Source: Rhodothermales bacterium (GTDB taxonomy: Bacteria > Bacteroidota > Rhodothermia > Rhodothermales > Bin80). From it: a stretch of 47,390 nucleotides of DNA. Below are positions 1 through 8,997 of the stretch, piece after piece; position 1 is the first letter of the stretch; every line of letters begins with the position of its first letter. The stretch spans positions 1 to 47,390 of the forward strand of contig JAJEDR010000051.1 in NCBI GenBank assembly GCA_022821385.1. Direction: 5' to 3'. The notes below the pieces were generated by a model. That model saw only the letters and a list, made by a program, of their open reading frames with translations. It made no database searches and had not been told where the DNA came from. Position numbers and translations under genes: made by a program.

Positions 1-2
1 AT

Positions 3-305
3 CGTGCCCTTGCCATCGGTAGCTACATCCGCAACATGACTGAGCAACTCGTAGTCCTCTCCGTCTTCGCGTCCAAAAACTACGGTCCTGAAACCTGTAG
101 TGTCAATAAATGGCGGGAGCTCATCCCATTTTTCCAGGTCACTCAAATCAATAATAAGGCTGGGATCAGTTGCTTCTGGAATGCTCTCAGGTCTCGGATG
201 ATATAAGCGCTTCTCAAACTGGGCGGCCGCCGGTGAGGCGGACTGGGCCCACAGCATAAGAACCGCCAGGTAAACAAGAAGTCGAAAAGGGCAACGAAAG
301 ATCAT
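3..305 (-). CDS. N-terminal part of a secreted protein, truncated by the window edge
   Basis: An open frame reads from an ATG at 305 leftward to the window edge, giving 101 codons with no stop. The first ~28 residues form a clear signal peptide: a basic start, a hydrophobic core rich in L, V and A, then a small-residue stretch ending AAAQ before the mature start at FEKR. The mature part is acidic and ends, at the edge, in a segment reading VADVATDGKGT. That resembles the first strand of NHL/6-bladed beta-propeller proteins, where D-x-x-G-x-x-Y repeats follow, but too little is present to assign a fold. An exported or periplasmic location is the only firm prediction. No strong Shine-Dalgarno precedes the ATG. 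The frame is real on the strength of the signal peptide and the absence of stops. Confidence 0.65.
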   Translation of the reverse strand, partial: MIFRCPFRLLVYLAVLMLWAQSASPAAAQFEKRLYHPRPESIPEATDPSLIIDLSDLEKWDELPPFIDTTGFRTVVFGREDGEDYELLSHVADVATDGKGT

Positions 306-346
306 GACCAGAAGGGTTATGGAATTCAAAGGGGGTACAAGCCGCG

Positions 347-609
347 TCATTGACGGGCCTCAGAAAAGCACCGCTTCAACAGCGCAAACTCGTACTGCCC
401 GGCTTGACGATGGATCCCGCATTTATTGGTACCTTCGCAGGCGAGGTACAGCGACCGTCTAGCCAGAAGATCACCTTGAACCACTTATTAGCCGCCTCTT
501 CGTGGGGAAATAGCTGCATAATGTCCAGCAGCGTCAGTCCCGTGCCGTGCGCTTTGCCGGAGCCTGTGAGTGGGACTTCGCGCCTGATTTGCCCGCTTAT
601 CCGGGCCAA
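347..609 (-). pseudogene. Broken IS1595 (ISXO2-like) transposase N-terminus
   Basis: The minus-strand frame from 609 contains L-x-x-x-x-LFPHEEAANKWF followed by W-x-DGRC. This matches the start of IS1595/ISXO2-type transposases, which open with a FP-x-E-x-x-A-x-x-WF helix and then W-P-D-G-x-x-C-P-x-C. After DGRC the frame goes wrong. Reading one base over restores a plausible continuation (ACEGTNKCGIHRQAGQYEF) that ends at a TGA at 347-349. So this is a frameshifted remnant of about 80 codons, lacking the zinc-ribbon end and the whole catalytic DDE domain. It sits 42 bases upstream of the secreted-protein start. Confidence 0.5.
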
Positions 610-687
610 CTACTCAAAAGTTGCGATTAACTAAATGAACGCCGAAAACAACCTATTTGGAACAGAAACCAAAAGACTGTACGCTGA

Positions 688-1167
688 TTACTCATCATCG
701 CACAACATGATGGTGGTGCCATCCTCAATATCTTTGCGCCTTCTCCAATTCTCACACTTTATTTTCCTGAGACAACCCGCGAATCCTACCTGCTCCTCTT
801 CGCCTGCATTCTCCTCAAGAATACATGCATTAGCCTGCTTATCTCGATTTAAGCATATCATCGCGGTATTACCATTCTCACCATCGTGAAGTCTATTCCA
901 ATCCGTGCACTCAGCTTCCGCAACACAAGTTTCATATTCCCTATGAACCGCTTCGCTTGCATTTCCTCGAAGAACACATAACGTAGTCTGCGGCCCGGCT
1001 GGAACAATTGAAGTATTCCCATCCTGGAGCATAACTGTATATGACGCTGTCAATCCTCCCCGCCCATTATCGCCAAGAGTAGAAATTGGTCCACGTACTC
1101 CAGAACATCCTGCGGTACAAAGAAAAACAAGAAGGACTCCGATAAGATAGAACCTTGAATTGAGCAT
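688..1167 (-). CDS. Small lipoprotein with two duplicated cysteine modules
   Basis: A 159-residue protein of no family I recognise. It starts with a type II signal peptide (MLNSRFYLIGVLLVF) ending in the lipobox CTAGC, so residue 21 should be the lipidated cysteine. Residues ~63-110 and ~112-157 are two copies of one module. Each has C-x-L-x-x-N-A, then a C, then C-x-x-W-N/R-R, then D-x-E-x-G, T-x-M-I/L-C and an acidic end. The four cysteines per module probably form two disulfides in the periplasm or on the cell surface. It stands alone, with a transposase remnant downstream and a long gene-free stretch upstream. Its function is unknown. Confidence 0.7.
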   Translation of the reverse strand: MLNSRFYLIGVLLVFLCTAGCSGVRGPISTLGDNGRGGLTASYTVMLQDGNTSIVPAGPQTTLCVLRGNASEAVHREYETCVAEAECTDWNRLHDGENGNTAMICLNRDKQANACILEENAGEEEQVGFAGCLRKIKCENWRRRKDIEDGTTIMLCDDE

Positions 1168-1726
1168 CTGCTACGAATGATTTGGTTAGAGGTGACCGCG
1201 GCAACGGTATAGCGATTTTTCTTATCAACTTCAATCACTTAACCCAAGATACTATAAATTGATGTTAGCCGGACATTCAGGTCAACGAAAGAACAGAGTC
1301 AAGGAATGGTGGGAGGGGTGCCCATAAAGGCGCTATACCGCAGAAAACGCATGACTTCGGCCATGTTTGCCCAAAAAGCAAGATAGCGCACACCTAACTC
1401 AGGGCGTGGTATCAGAGTTTGTTAGAACTTGGCAGTTACAACCGGCTGGGCTTGGATTTGAGTTCATGATTCCATACTTGTTCTAGTCCGCCAGCCTGAG
1501 GGGGCGGATTTGATCAAGGTATTTGATGGATTTCAGTCGTAGCTCGGCAACTCTACTCTACCTTGCTTCGCATCCCTCTCCCCCTGTGAGTATTTAGCGT
1601 TGCCAGAAAATACATCTGTCGCTGAACACTTGATCCAACTCAGGATGTCTCGAAGCATTGGACTGCGTCGCCAAACGTCTACCGACTTGCTCGAACACCT
1701 TGTAGGCTTCTCATCTGGTGACTGTC
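1168..1726. other. Gene-free stretch
   Basis: There are 559 bases between the lipoprotein start and the antiporter stop. Only short frames occur, none with a recognisable motif. The minus frame 1533-1826 is mainly the antiporter read out of phase. I see no tRNA, no clear terminator hairpin with a T-run and no repeat. The lipoprotein promoter must lie near 1170-1260, which is AT-rich. Confidence 0.5.
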
Positions 1727-3154
1727 TCAGACCAACAAGCCTGCAACCAAAAATGCACAAAAAGAAATCCCTGCAACCAACGCAGAATAAGGCAGCTGCG
1801 TATTCACATGATCCACATGATCGCATGCGGAAGCCATTGAAGATATGATGGATGTATCTGATAGCGGCGACGCGTGATCACCGTATACGCCCCCCGAAAG
1901 CACTGCGCCAAGCATAAGCGGCACAGAGATGTCCAGCCCCTCCGCCAATGGTAACGCCAGAGGAATCAGGATGGCAAATGTGGTCCAGGATGACCCCAGC
2001 GTGAAGGACACAACACACCCTATCGCAAAGACAAGCGCAGGCAACCACCAGACCCATATGTCTTCTCCCAAAATCGAAACAACGTACGGCCCCATCTCCA
2101 GACTGCGCGAAACCTCACCAAGCGCAAACGCAAGCACCAGTAACCCGACAACACCAACTAGGCCCGATGCGCCCTTGATAACAAAATTTGTAGACTTATC
2201 TGGCATCAGAAGCGGTTGACCCTGTCGCGGTAGCATATAGACAAGCATCGCAACAAAGATGGCAGTGCCCACAGCCCACAATACTGCCGTCGAACCACTG
2301 CCATCCATAAGATTCCCGTTGCCTGTCACGGACAGGCTGACGAAGATCATACCGATCATCACAAGTATCGGAACCAGAAAATCATACACTCGGCCCAGGT
2401 CTGGTTTAACAGGTTCCAGCCCAGTTACTTCATCTGCAATCATGGGGCTGGATCCAGGGCGAATCAACTGCCCCGTGGTGGCTGCCCTGCGTTCAGCTGC
2501 GCGCATCGGGCCAAACCCCCATCCCGTTAGCGCAAGCCCCAAAGCAAACACGATCGCAAAGAGGCAGAAAAAATTGTAGAGCAGCGCACTGAACAGCGTA
2601 CTCACTGCATTGCTGTCATACCCTTGCGTAATCAATAACCCAAGCACAAATGCACCCCAGCCATTGAGTGGAATAGCCATACAGACTGGGGCACTGGTCG
2701 CATCACAGTAGTAGGCCAGCTTCTCCCTTGGTAGTTTAAGTCCATCAAAAAACGGCCGGCTAAGCGTACCTACAATTAGAGACGTGATGCTTGATTCCAC
2801 GAAGACTAATAGGCCAGTAACCCAGGCGAGCAGTTCTACACCGCGACGTGTTTTGGCCAATCCTGCCGTCTGAACAAAGCGCACGAAAGCAGCCACCCCA
2901 CCAGACACCTGAACCAGCGCAATAAGCCCCCCAACCAGCAGGCTGAACAGCACAATTTTCGTGTTTGATGGTTCGGCAAATACCGCTACCACCACATCGG
3001 CCATACCAATCAGGCCCTGAACCACATTACCGCCCGCCAATATGGTTGTCCCGACCCAGAGCCCAACAACCAGAGACAAGAATACCTGTCTCGTCCAAAG
3101 CGCCAACCCAATGGCCACAATCGGCGGTAAAAGGACCACCCAGTCTGTTGGCAT
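1727..3154 (-). CDS. NhaC-type Na+/H+ antiporter family protein
   Basis: A 475-residue polytopic inner-membrane protein with about 11-12 hydrophobic segments. It carries the conserved regions of the NhaC/YuiF antiporter family (PF03553): FVESSITSLIVGTLSRP near 118-134, the substrate-path segment CDATSAPVCMAIPLNGWGA near 150-168, a long loop at ~225-255, and the C-terminal hallmark GDHASPLSDTSIISSMASA followed by DHV-x-TQLPYS near 425-450. Members exchange Na+ for H+, or organic acids in some relatives, so the exact substrate is inferred. The gene starts 3 bases after the thioredoxin-fold gene stops and is probably co-transcribed with it. Full length for the family. Confidence 0.85.
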   Translation of the reverse strand: MPTDWVVLLPPIVAIGLALWTRQVFLSLVVGLWVGTTILAGGNVVQGLIGMADVVVAVFAEPSNTKIVLFSLLVGGLIALVQVSGGVAAFVRFVQTAGLAKTRRGVELLAWVTGLLVFVESSITSLIVGTLSRPFFDGLKLPREKLAYYCDATSAPVCMAIPLNGWGAFVLGLLITQGYDSNAVSTLFSALLYNFFCLFAIVFALGLALTGWGFGPMRAAERRAATTGQLIRPGSSPMIADEVTGLEPVKPDLGRVYDFLVPILVMIGMIFVSLSVTGNGNLMDGSGSTAVLWAVGTAIFVAMLVYMLPRQGQPLLMPDKSTNFVIKGASGLVGVVGLLVLAFALGEVSRSLEMGPYVVSILGEDIWVWWLPALVFAIGCVVSFTLGSSWTTFAILIPLALPLAEGLDISVPLMLGAVLSGGVYGDHASPLSDTSIISSMASACDHVDHVNTQLPYSALVAGISFCAFLVAGLLV

Positions 3155-3157
3155 TGG

Positions 3158-3721
3158 CTATTTCCATTTTATGTTGCAGCCCATGGATGGGCGCTGGGGC
3201 ATAGTCACTACGCCCAGGGTCAGGAGCTCGTCCACTGCCTGCAAAAACTCTTCGCCAGTTGCCTGACCAATACCTGGGCGGCTTTCGTCAAACCTTCCTC
3301 GATAAGCCAGACGTAGATTCTCGTCATACAGAAAGAAATCAGGCGTGCACTCCGCACCATAAGCCTTGGCCACAGACTGAGACTCATCATACAGGTAAGG
3401 GAACGGATACTTCTTATTCTGCGCGCGCCGCCCCATCGCCTCAAAAGAATCCTGAGGGTACTGCAAAGCATCATTGCTGCTGATACCGACAAGATTCACT
3501 CCTCTCTCCCCGCAGACCCTCGCGGCCTCGACTAAAGCATCCTCAACGTGCACAACAAACGGACAATGATTGCACATGAAGACAATTGCGAGTGGCTTTC
3601 CATCCGATGCACGCTTGAGGTTTAGCGTTTCACTGCCAACTGTCTCAGGATTACTGACAGGTAAATCAAACTCTGGAGCTTGCGCTCCAAGGTCAATCAT
3701 TTGTGAATACGTAAGTGCCAT
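3158..3721 (-). CDS. Thioredoxin-fold (AhpC/TSA-like) protein with CNHCP motif
   Basis: A 187-residue single-domain protein. The N-terminus (L-G-x-x-APEFDLP) is the typical opening of AhpC/TSA and redoxin proteins. The active-site region is FMCNHCPFV (about 48-56), a C-x-x-C centre with an unusual NH pair. The family's cis-Pro region is C-T-P-D-FF near 124-129, and the end PSMGCNIKWK is the conserved tail of this subgroup. There is no signal peptide, so the protein is cytoplasmic. It is probably a thiol-disulfide oxidoreductase or thiol peroxidase-like protein; the partner is unknown. In an organism that appears to make bacillithiol (bshB1 at 11978-12718), a role in redox repair is plausible but inferred. 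Confidence 0.85.
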   Translation of the reverse strand: MALTYSQMIDLGAQAPEFDLPVSNPETVGSETLNLKRASDGKPLAIVFMCNHCPFVVHVEDALVEAARVCGERGVNLVGISSNDALQYPQDSFEAMGRRAQNKKYPFPYLYDESQSVAKAYGAECTPDFFLYDENLRLAYRGRFDESRPGIGQATGEEFLQAVDELLTLGVVTMPQRPSMGCNIKWK

Positions 3722-3802
3722 AAAAACTTGTGTGATGTGTTCTGAGTTGTGAGAATGTAGGGCTTAAGACTGACTTTGCAGCCTTGTGCCTCAAAAGTCC
3801 TC

Positions 3803-4447
3803 CTATGATCCGGACCGTATACGGTGAAGCGGTTCCGTTACACAACGGGCAATACTTGCCAGATGCTCGCCTACACGCCCGACCGAATAAGCACCCACCG
3901 TACATACGACCGCTTTGTTTGCGGACAGTTCGGATTCAGCCAAGCGGGCAAAAACCTCGCGAAGAGCCTCAGCAATGGCCTCCTGCTCCACCTGAGCAAC
4001 ATCTGCCTTTTCTATGTCTCCCTCTATAAAACAGTCCCGCACAGCATCAAACTGACCGAGCGTACGCGTACGGAGTTCACGGATTTCGTCCACAATGGCA
4101 CCAATCCGGGGAGCGGTGGCCAATGTCGCCGTTTTCTCCATCGTCCGTCCCAAATATCCGATGCGCTCGGCCTCCTGTGCAACCGTTAATAGTTTGACAC
4201 AGAGCACCAGCTCTCGCTTCGGGTCAATGTTCAGGTGTTCCAATACCGCCCGACGCACTGACTGCTCCCGCTTACGAATTACTGCTTCCTGAGCAGAAAG
4301 ATCTGTGTCAAGGATTTCGTTTTCCAGGAGCCGCCCACTTGAGGCAGCAAACAGGTCGCGACCCGTGTCCAACATAACCTTAACATCATCCAGGGCGTCT
4401 CCGATGAGAGGTGGTTGGTTGCCAGTGAAAAAATCCAGAAAGCCCAT
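3803..4447 (-). CDS. PhoU-like helical-bundle protein
   Basis: A 214-residue, nearly all-helical protein. Two features point to the PhoU fold: a segment A-x-E-A-ERIGYLGRTMEK-x-A near 90-105, and a second one SVGRVGEHLASIARCV near 188-203. In PhoU proteins the equivalent E-R-I-G-D-x-x-x-N-I motifs bind metal clusters. Here both aspartates are changed (ERIGY and RVGEH), so metal binding may be altered. PhoU family members modulate phosphate transport and signalling, but no pst or pho gene lies nearby. The gene is 3 bases from nadD, suggesting one transcript. A general PhoU-domain regulator is the best call. Confidence 0.65.
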   Translation of the reverse strand: MGFLDFFTGNQPPLIGDALDDVKVMLDTGRDLFAASSGRLLENEILDTDLSAQEAVIRKREQSVRRAVLEHLNIDPKRELVLCVKLLTVAQEAERIGYLGRTMEKTATLATAPRIGAIVDEIRELRTRTLGQFDAVRDCFIEGDIEKADVAQVEQEAIAEALREVFARLAESELSANKAVVCTVGAYSVGRVGEHLASIARCVTEPLHRIRSGS

Positions 4448-4450
4448 GAC

Positions 4451-5077
4451 CTAGGGGGCTGATTTGGTGTTGCTCTCCCTGCAGTTGTTACACCCTCCGT
4501 ACAGACGATGTTTGATAATGTAGGAAAGTACATCGTCTGAAACCAAATGACGTACAGGTTGCCCGCCAGAAATTCTACTGCGAATATGCTCCGCACTGAT
4601 TGCTATCTCGGGCGCCTCCATGAATTGAACACGCCCATGTAGAAATTCAGGCAAATCTGTTTCTACAACTAGGTGCCCCGCGCGGGGATAAACCAGAAGC
4701 TGTACCCTCTGGGCGATAACATCCGGCTGTAACCAGGTGTGAAACTGCTTCAGGCTGTCACTTCCCAGAATCAGGTAAAATTCGGCATCGGGGTATCGTT
4801 CTCTCAACGCATCGAGCATTCGTACAGTATAGGTCGGACGTTCAATTGTCGACTCTATATCAGAAACCCGAAAAGATCCTTGGTCTGCGGTAGCAGCCCG
4901 TACCATACCCAGACGGTTTTGATACCGTGTGAGTTGATTCTGGGATTTATGCGGTGGGTCGTATGCAGGCACCCATAAAATCAGCTCCAGCCCAAAATTC
5001 GATCGTGCAAACTCGGCAATTCTCGAATGGGCGGTGTGCGGTGGATCAAAGCTTCCGCCAAAAATGCCCACATTCAT
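4451..5077 (-). CDS. nadD: Nicotinate-nucleotide adenylyltransferase
   Basis: Transfers AMP from ATP to nicotinic acid mononucleotide in NAD synthesis. The 208-residue protein begins with the nucleotidyltransferase signature GGSFDPPHTAH (residues 8-18), in which the two histidines contact ATP phosphates. It also has WVPAYDPPHK (~35-44), the LGSDSL element (~104-109) and the C-terminal ISAEHIRSRI (the family's ISST-x-I-R-x-R). The length is normal. The last ~15 residues (two cysteines, then ESNTKSAP) are extra. It sits between bamD and the phoU-like gene on the same strand with short gaps. Confidence 0.93.
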   Translation of the reverse strand: MNVGIFGGSFDPPHTAHSRIAEFARSNFGLELILWVPAYDPPHKSQNQLTRYQNRLGMVRAATADQGSFRVSDIESTIERPTYTVRMLDALRERYPDAEFYLILGSDSLKQFHTWLQPDVIAQRVQLLVYPRAGHLVVETDLPEFLHGRVQFMEAPEIAISAEHIRSRISGGQPVRHLVSDDVLSYIIKHRLYGGCNNCRESNTKSAP

Positions 5078-5100
5078 CTATTTGTCAAGCGCCCAATACG

Positions 5101-5901
5101 CTATAGTGCTGCGTCGTTTTCGATCAGTGCATCAAGATCTTTTTCCGCCTGGTCATTGAGCTCGCTGGCCACATCCATCAGTTCGCTCTCAGGAAAAAGG
5201 TCCACTAGACGCCGATAATGATCAATCGCTTTTTGTAATCGCTCCGGTTGCCGTTGTATGATACTCTGCGCACTGAATTCAATGTAAGACCTAATAGCAC
5301 CCAGTAGCGCGTCATCCGCCAAGGGAGTATCCGGGTACTTATCAAATACCAACTCATAAGACAGTGCTGCCGCCTGGTAGAGGCCTCGCCGCTCATATAG
5401 CCTAGCAGCATGAAATTGCTTGTCGGCCAATTTCTGACGCAACTCCCCTACACGCCGAATCGCAACATCTACGGAATCGTGACCGGAATAGCGCTGAATG
5501 TACAGATTGAAAACCTCGATCCCTCGCCGCGTGCTTGTCTGATCCAGTTCAATCTGCGGGGAGCGCTCAAAGAAGGTCATGGCCCGCTCAAACTCAGCAT
5601 CTGCAGCACGTGGATCGGCCCTGTAAAGCTCCGTGAATCGGGTGTACTCACTTGCTGATAAGATGAAATCCCTGTTCTGGCGATAAGAACGAGCCAAGTA
5701 CAGTTGTGCATCGGCGGCCCAATCACTTGTACGGCCAAAATCAAATACGCCCGTAAAATACTGGGCCGCGCGACTATAGCGGCCAGCCTCGTAGTGCTCC
5801 AACCCTTTCGTGTATGCCTCACTGGGAGAATCATAGCTAAGACGCCCTGATCCTGCACACCCGACAACAAACAGAAAAAGAACAATTACCTGATTTCTCA
5901 T
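5101..5901 (-). CDS. bamD: Outer-membrane assembly lipoprotein BamD
   Basis: A 266-residue lipoprotein. A short signal peptide ends in FVVGCAG, placing the lipidated cysteine at 15. The body is a run of TPR-like helices with BamD landmarks: A-Y-x-x-G-L-E-HYEAGRYSRAAQYF at ~29-49, A-Q-L-Y-LARSYRQ at ~65-75, and a later YQAAALSYELVFDKYPDTPLADDAL at ~172-196. BamD is the essential lipoprotein partner of BamA in folding outer-membrane beta-barrels, tethered to the inner leaflet of the outer membrane. The nadD gene follows at 23 bases. Confidence 0.85.
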   Translation of the reverse strand: MRNQVIVLFLFVVGCAGSGRLSYDSPSEAYTKGLEHYEAGRYSRAAQYFTGVFDFGRTSDWAADAQLYLARSYRQNRDFILSASEYTRFTELYRADPRAADAEFERAMTFFERSPQIELDQTSTRRGIEVFNLYIQRYSGHDSVDVAIRRVGELRQKLADKQFHAARLYERRGLYQAAALSYELVFDKYPDTPLADDALLGAIRSYIEFSAQSIIQRQPERLQKAIDHYRRLVDLFPESELMDVASELNDQAEKDLDALIENDAAL

Positions 5902-6003
5902 CCAGAAATTGAATAATTCACACGCTGCGTAATGCTGGGAAACTAACGTATGTCACTGTGGAATCATTGTGCGGTTACCGTAACGGGGCCGCACTGTTCC
6001 TTA

Positions 6004-7422
6004 TCAGCGAACCCGCTGTGGACCGTTGGGGGTATGCCTAAAGAAATAAAACTCTGTGTTACGCTGATTGTCTCCAAATTGGATCTGGATACTTAAACCC
6101 TCATACAGCGACGCACCCAACAGACGCCCCCGTGATAATTCTCCCTCGTCCAGATTCTCCAGAATCATACTTGTAACATCGTAGCCTACATATGCAAGCC
6201 GATCGGGCGCGACGCCTCCGTTAGCCGCCCTATACTTCTGAACAAAGTTTCGCACGCTCCTGCTCAGATCGTTAATGTAGTAGACATCCGTGTAGTATAC
6301 CGGAATTGACAGGTTATAGTTATTTAGATTAAGGGAGGGCCAAGCCGATGGACCCAGTATGATCGGGCGCACCCCTCTCCGTCTAAAATTAATAACAGTT
6401 CTTCCTACCAGACGAGAGGCATCTACCTCATTGTCGCGATGGATCGCCAAATAAATCCCCTCTGCCGCTCTAAGCGTATCTGAACTGATCACATTTGGGG
6501 ATCGTATCCAATCTGAATCAGGCCCGACCTGATAAATAAACGTAGGTGTTAGGCCCCGGGCAATAAGTTCTTCTTCAAATCCCCGGGCCATTTCCTCACT
6601 CATAGGATTATCCGCTTCTACCATAATACCAATGTTCTGCAGGTTCAGGTAGTCGACGGCCTGGCGGGCCGTATAGCGTCCGCGCTCAGCTAATGTAGCA
6701 TTGACCTGAAAAACATATCTACGCCCCCGCGTAATCTGGCCATCGGTAGCCAATGGAGCTATCATCACGGTCTGCTGCTGCTCCACCGTGCGGGCGGCGG
6801 AGTGAACTTGGTCACTGAACAGCGGACCGATGATTACGGATACACCTTCGTTCACTAGTGCATTAGCCGCTGATCTGGCACCTGCCTCGGAGTTTTTTGT
6901 ATCCCTGAATACAATCCGTATCTTCGGCTCATGGCGCAAATTGTAGTCCTCAACGGCAAGTTGCACACCATTGAATATAGACCGCGTTAGCGGTAGCTCA
7001 TCACGCGATAGAGGTAGCGCCAAGCCGAGGTTTATTGCGCTGTCGTTCACTCGTCTGTGCTCTCGGCCGATTCGGGCTGCTGCAATAACGCGTTCGGCCT
7101 CTCCACGATAACGACTACTGGAATATTCACGAATGAATCCCTCTAGAAGATCTATAGCCGCCTGGTGGTCGCCGTGGCGATAGAGCGCCTTGCCCGCCAT
7201 CAGATGTGCTGCTGTCGTTTTGGTGTGCACAGGATCCCGCTCATACACATCTCTGAAACCGAAAAATGCACCCGCGTAGTCCTCTGCCTCATAGGCACCT
7301 AATGCAACGGCAAAGGCCTCCTCCACATCTCCCAATTGCTTGGGCGGCGCTTGAGCAGCACATACCCTTGCCCCCCATATGAGCACAACACAGATCAATG
7401 AAAAACGGATGCTCATCTGCAT
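6004..7422 (-). CDS. TPR plus periplasmic-binding protein (penicillin-binding-protein activator / LppC-like)
   Basis: Starting at the ATG at 7422 (or 7416), the protein is about 472 residues. It has a signal peptide (SIRFSLICVVLIWGARVCAAQA), a TPR region at ~30-115 (A-YEAEDYAGAFFGFRDVYERDP; HGDHQAAIDLLEGFI), and then a type-1 periplasmic-binding fold. The latter shows NLGLALPLS, GVQLAVEDYN, VIIGPLFSDQV, VMIAPLATD and RLAYVGYDVT. This architecture matches LppC/LpoA-like activators of penicillin-binding proteins and relatives of amino-acid ABC-binding proteins. No lipobox is evident. A longer in-frame start at 7467 would overlap guaA by 44 bases, so I prefer the start just past the guaA stop, where GGGAAT precedes the ATG. 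Confidence 0.8.
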   Translation of the reverse strand: MQMSIRFSLICVVLIWGARVCAAQAPPKQLGDVEEAFAVALGAYEAEDYAGAFFGFRDVYERDPVHTKTTAAHLMAGKALYRHGDHQAAIDLLEGFIREYSSSRYRGEAERVIAAARIGREHRRVNDSAINLGLALPLSRDELPLTRSIFNGVQLAVEDYNLRHEPKIRIVFRDTKNSEAGARSAANALVNEGVSVIIGPLFSDQVHSAARTVEQQQTVMIAPLATDGQITRGRRYVFQVNATLAERGRYTARQAVDYLNLQNIGIMVEADNPMSEEMARGFEEELIARGLTPTFIYQVGPDSDWIRSPNVISSDTLRAAEGIYLAIHRDNEVDASRLVGRTVINFRRRGVRPIILGPSAWPSLNLNNYNLSIPVYYTDVYYINDLSRSVRNFVQKYRAANGGVAPDRLAYVGYDVTSMILENLDEGELSRGRLLGASLYEGLSIQIQFGDNQRNTEFYFFRHTPNGPQRVR

Positions 7423-7423
7423 A

Positions 7424-8986
7424 CTATTCCCACTCAATAGTTGCTGGCGGTTTTGAACTGATATCATACACTATGCGGTTGATACCCCGAACTTCGTTGA
7501 CGATCCGGTTGGCTACATATCCAAGAAAATCCAGCGGCAACTTAGCCCAGTCTGCCGTCATCCCATCTTTACTGGTAACTGCTCTCAGCCCGCACACCTG
7601 TTCATAGGTGCGCCCATCTCCCATTACGCCCACACTCTGAACCGGTAATAGAACGGCAAAAGCCTGCCACACATCATCATAATAACCCTGCGCATGCAAT
7701 TCTTCAATAAAAATGCGGTCCGCCTCCCTCAAAAGGTGCAAGCTCCTTGCGCATACCGGTCCAAGGATACGCACAGCAAGCCCCGGACCAGGGAACGGAT
7801 GCCGACCAATGATTTCCTCCGGTAAATCCAATAGTCTGCCAATCTCTCGAACTTCGTCCTTAAATAACTCCCGGAAGGGCTCCAATATTTCAAATGGATG
7901 ATCTTCCGGCAAGCCGCCAACATTGTGGTGTGTTTTTATAGTTACACTGGGGCCCTTGAAAGAAATGCTTTCAATTACATCAGGGTATAGCGTACCCTGC
8001 GCCAAAAATTTCGGTCTGTCGCCCAGCGCAGATGAAATGGCCGACGTTGCCTCTTCAAACACATGTACAAACGTATTGCCGATCACAACACGTTTGCGCT
8101 CTGGATCCGTGATCCCCTCCAGGCGAGTCAGAAACCGCTCGCTCGCATCAATTGCTTCCAGGCGAATCTGGAAATGATTGCGGAAAGTGTTTTGCACACT
8201 TTCCCATTCACCGTGGCGTAAAAGCCCGTTATTCACAAAAATACAGGTTAGCTGGTCACCAATCGCCTCATGAATCAACCGGGCAGCAACCGATGAATCT
8301 ACTCCTCCAGACAAGCCCAAGATAACGTGATCCATCCCGACCAGTTTGCGTATCTCCGCAATCTTCTGCGTCATGAAGGAGGCAGGGGACCAGTTGCAGC
8401 GGCAACCACATATTTCCCCTACAAAGTTCTCAAAGATGCGCTGCCCGCCTTCGGTGTGCACGACCTCTGGATGAAACTGTACGCCGTAGTGTGGCAACGT
8501 GGTATGGCGTAGTCCGGCAATAACTGCACTTGTTGTATCTGCTATGACCTCGTAGCCAGGCGGGGCATGCGTGGGAAGATCTCCGTGACTCATCCAGACT
8601 TGCGTACCGTTTTCGATGCCGGCAAGCAGCTTATCATCCCGAAGGATATTGAGCGATGCACGCCCAAATTCTCGATGTTCCGCAGCCTCCACCACACCAC
8701 CTAGTGAATGGACCAAGGCCTGCAATCCGTAGCAGATCCCCAGCAAGGGCATAGGTGAACCATCCCCCCGCTGAAGTTGAAGAAGCGTTGGATTCAGTTG
8801 TGGTGCCCCCGGCTCATAGACCGAGTTTGGGCCTCCGGAAAGTACAATCCCCCGTGCAGTTGCAAATTCCTCAATCGATGCAGTACAGGGAAGGATTTCA
8901 GAGAATACACCTGCCTCGCGTATTCGGCGAGCGATCAATTGGGTATACTGGGCCCCGAAATCCAGAATGACTATCCGCTCATCCAT
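7424..8986 (-). CDS. guaA: GMP synthase (glutamine-hydrolysing)
   Basis: Converts XMP to GMP using glutamine and ATP. The 520-residue protein has both domains. In the class I amidotransferase the nucleophile is C85 in LGICYGLQ, with H172 and E174 in VQFHPEVVHTEGG. The N-type ATP pyrophosphatase begins with the P-loop LSGGVDSSVAA (225-235). The C-terminal dimerisation domain includes HPFPGPGLA-x-R and ends with the family-typical KPPATIEWE. Full length and intact. It is followed without a gap by the TPR/PBP gene and preceded by gcvH. Confidence 0.97.
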   Translation of the reverse strand: MDERIVILDFGAQYTQLIARRIREAGVFSEILPCTASIEEFATARGIVLSGGPNSVYEPGAPQLNPTLLQLQRGDGSPMPLLGICYGLQALVHSLGGVVEAAEHREFGRASLNILRDDKLLAGIENGTQVWMSHGDLPTHAPPGYEVIADTTSAVIAGLRHTTLPHYGVQFHPEVVHTEGGQRIFENFVGEICGCRCNWSPASFMTQKIAEIRKLVGMDHVILGLSGGVDSSVAARLIHEAIGDQLTCIFVNNGLLRHGEWESVQNTFRNHFQIRLEAIDASERFLTRLEGITDPERKRVVIGNTFVHVFEEATSAISSALGDRPKFLAQGTLYPDVIESISFKGPSVTIKTHHNVGGLPEDHPFEILEPFRELFKDEVREIGRLLDLPEEIIGRHPFPGPGLAVRILGPVCARSLHLLREADRIFIEELHAQGYYDDVWQAFAVLLPVQSVGVMGDGRTYEQVCGLRAVTSKDGMTADWAKLPLDFLGYVANRIVNEVRGINRIVYDISSKPPATIEWE

Positions 8987-8997
8987 ACTGGAAATGC

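Noticed and set aside
350-634. Plus-strand frame of 94 codons
   Set aside because: It is the antisense of the IS1595-type remnant, which carries recognisable transposase residues. The plus frame has no motif.
1533-1826. Minus-strand frame of 97 codons overlapping the antiporter 3' end
   Set aside because: About a third of it is the antiporter gene read out of phase. It is cysteine-rich without pattern and has no recognisable domain.
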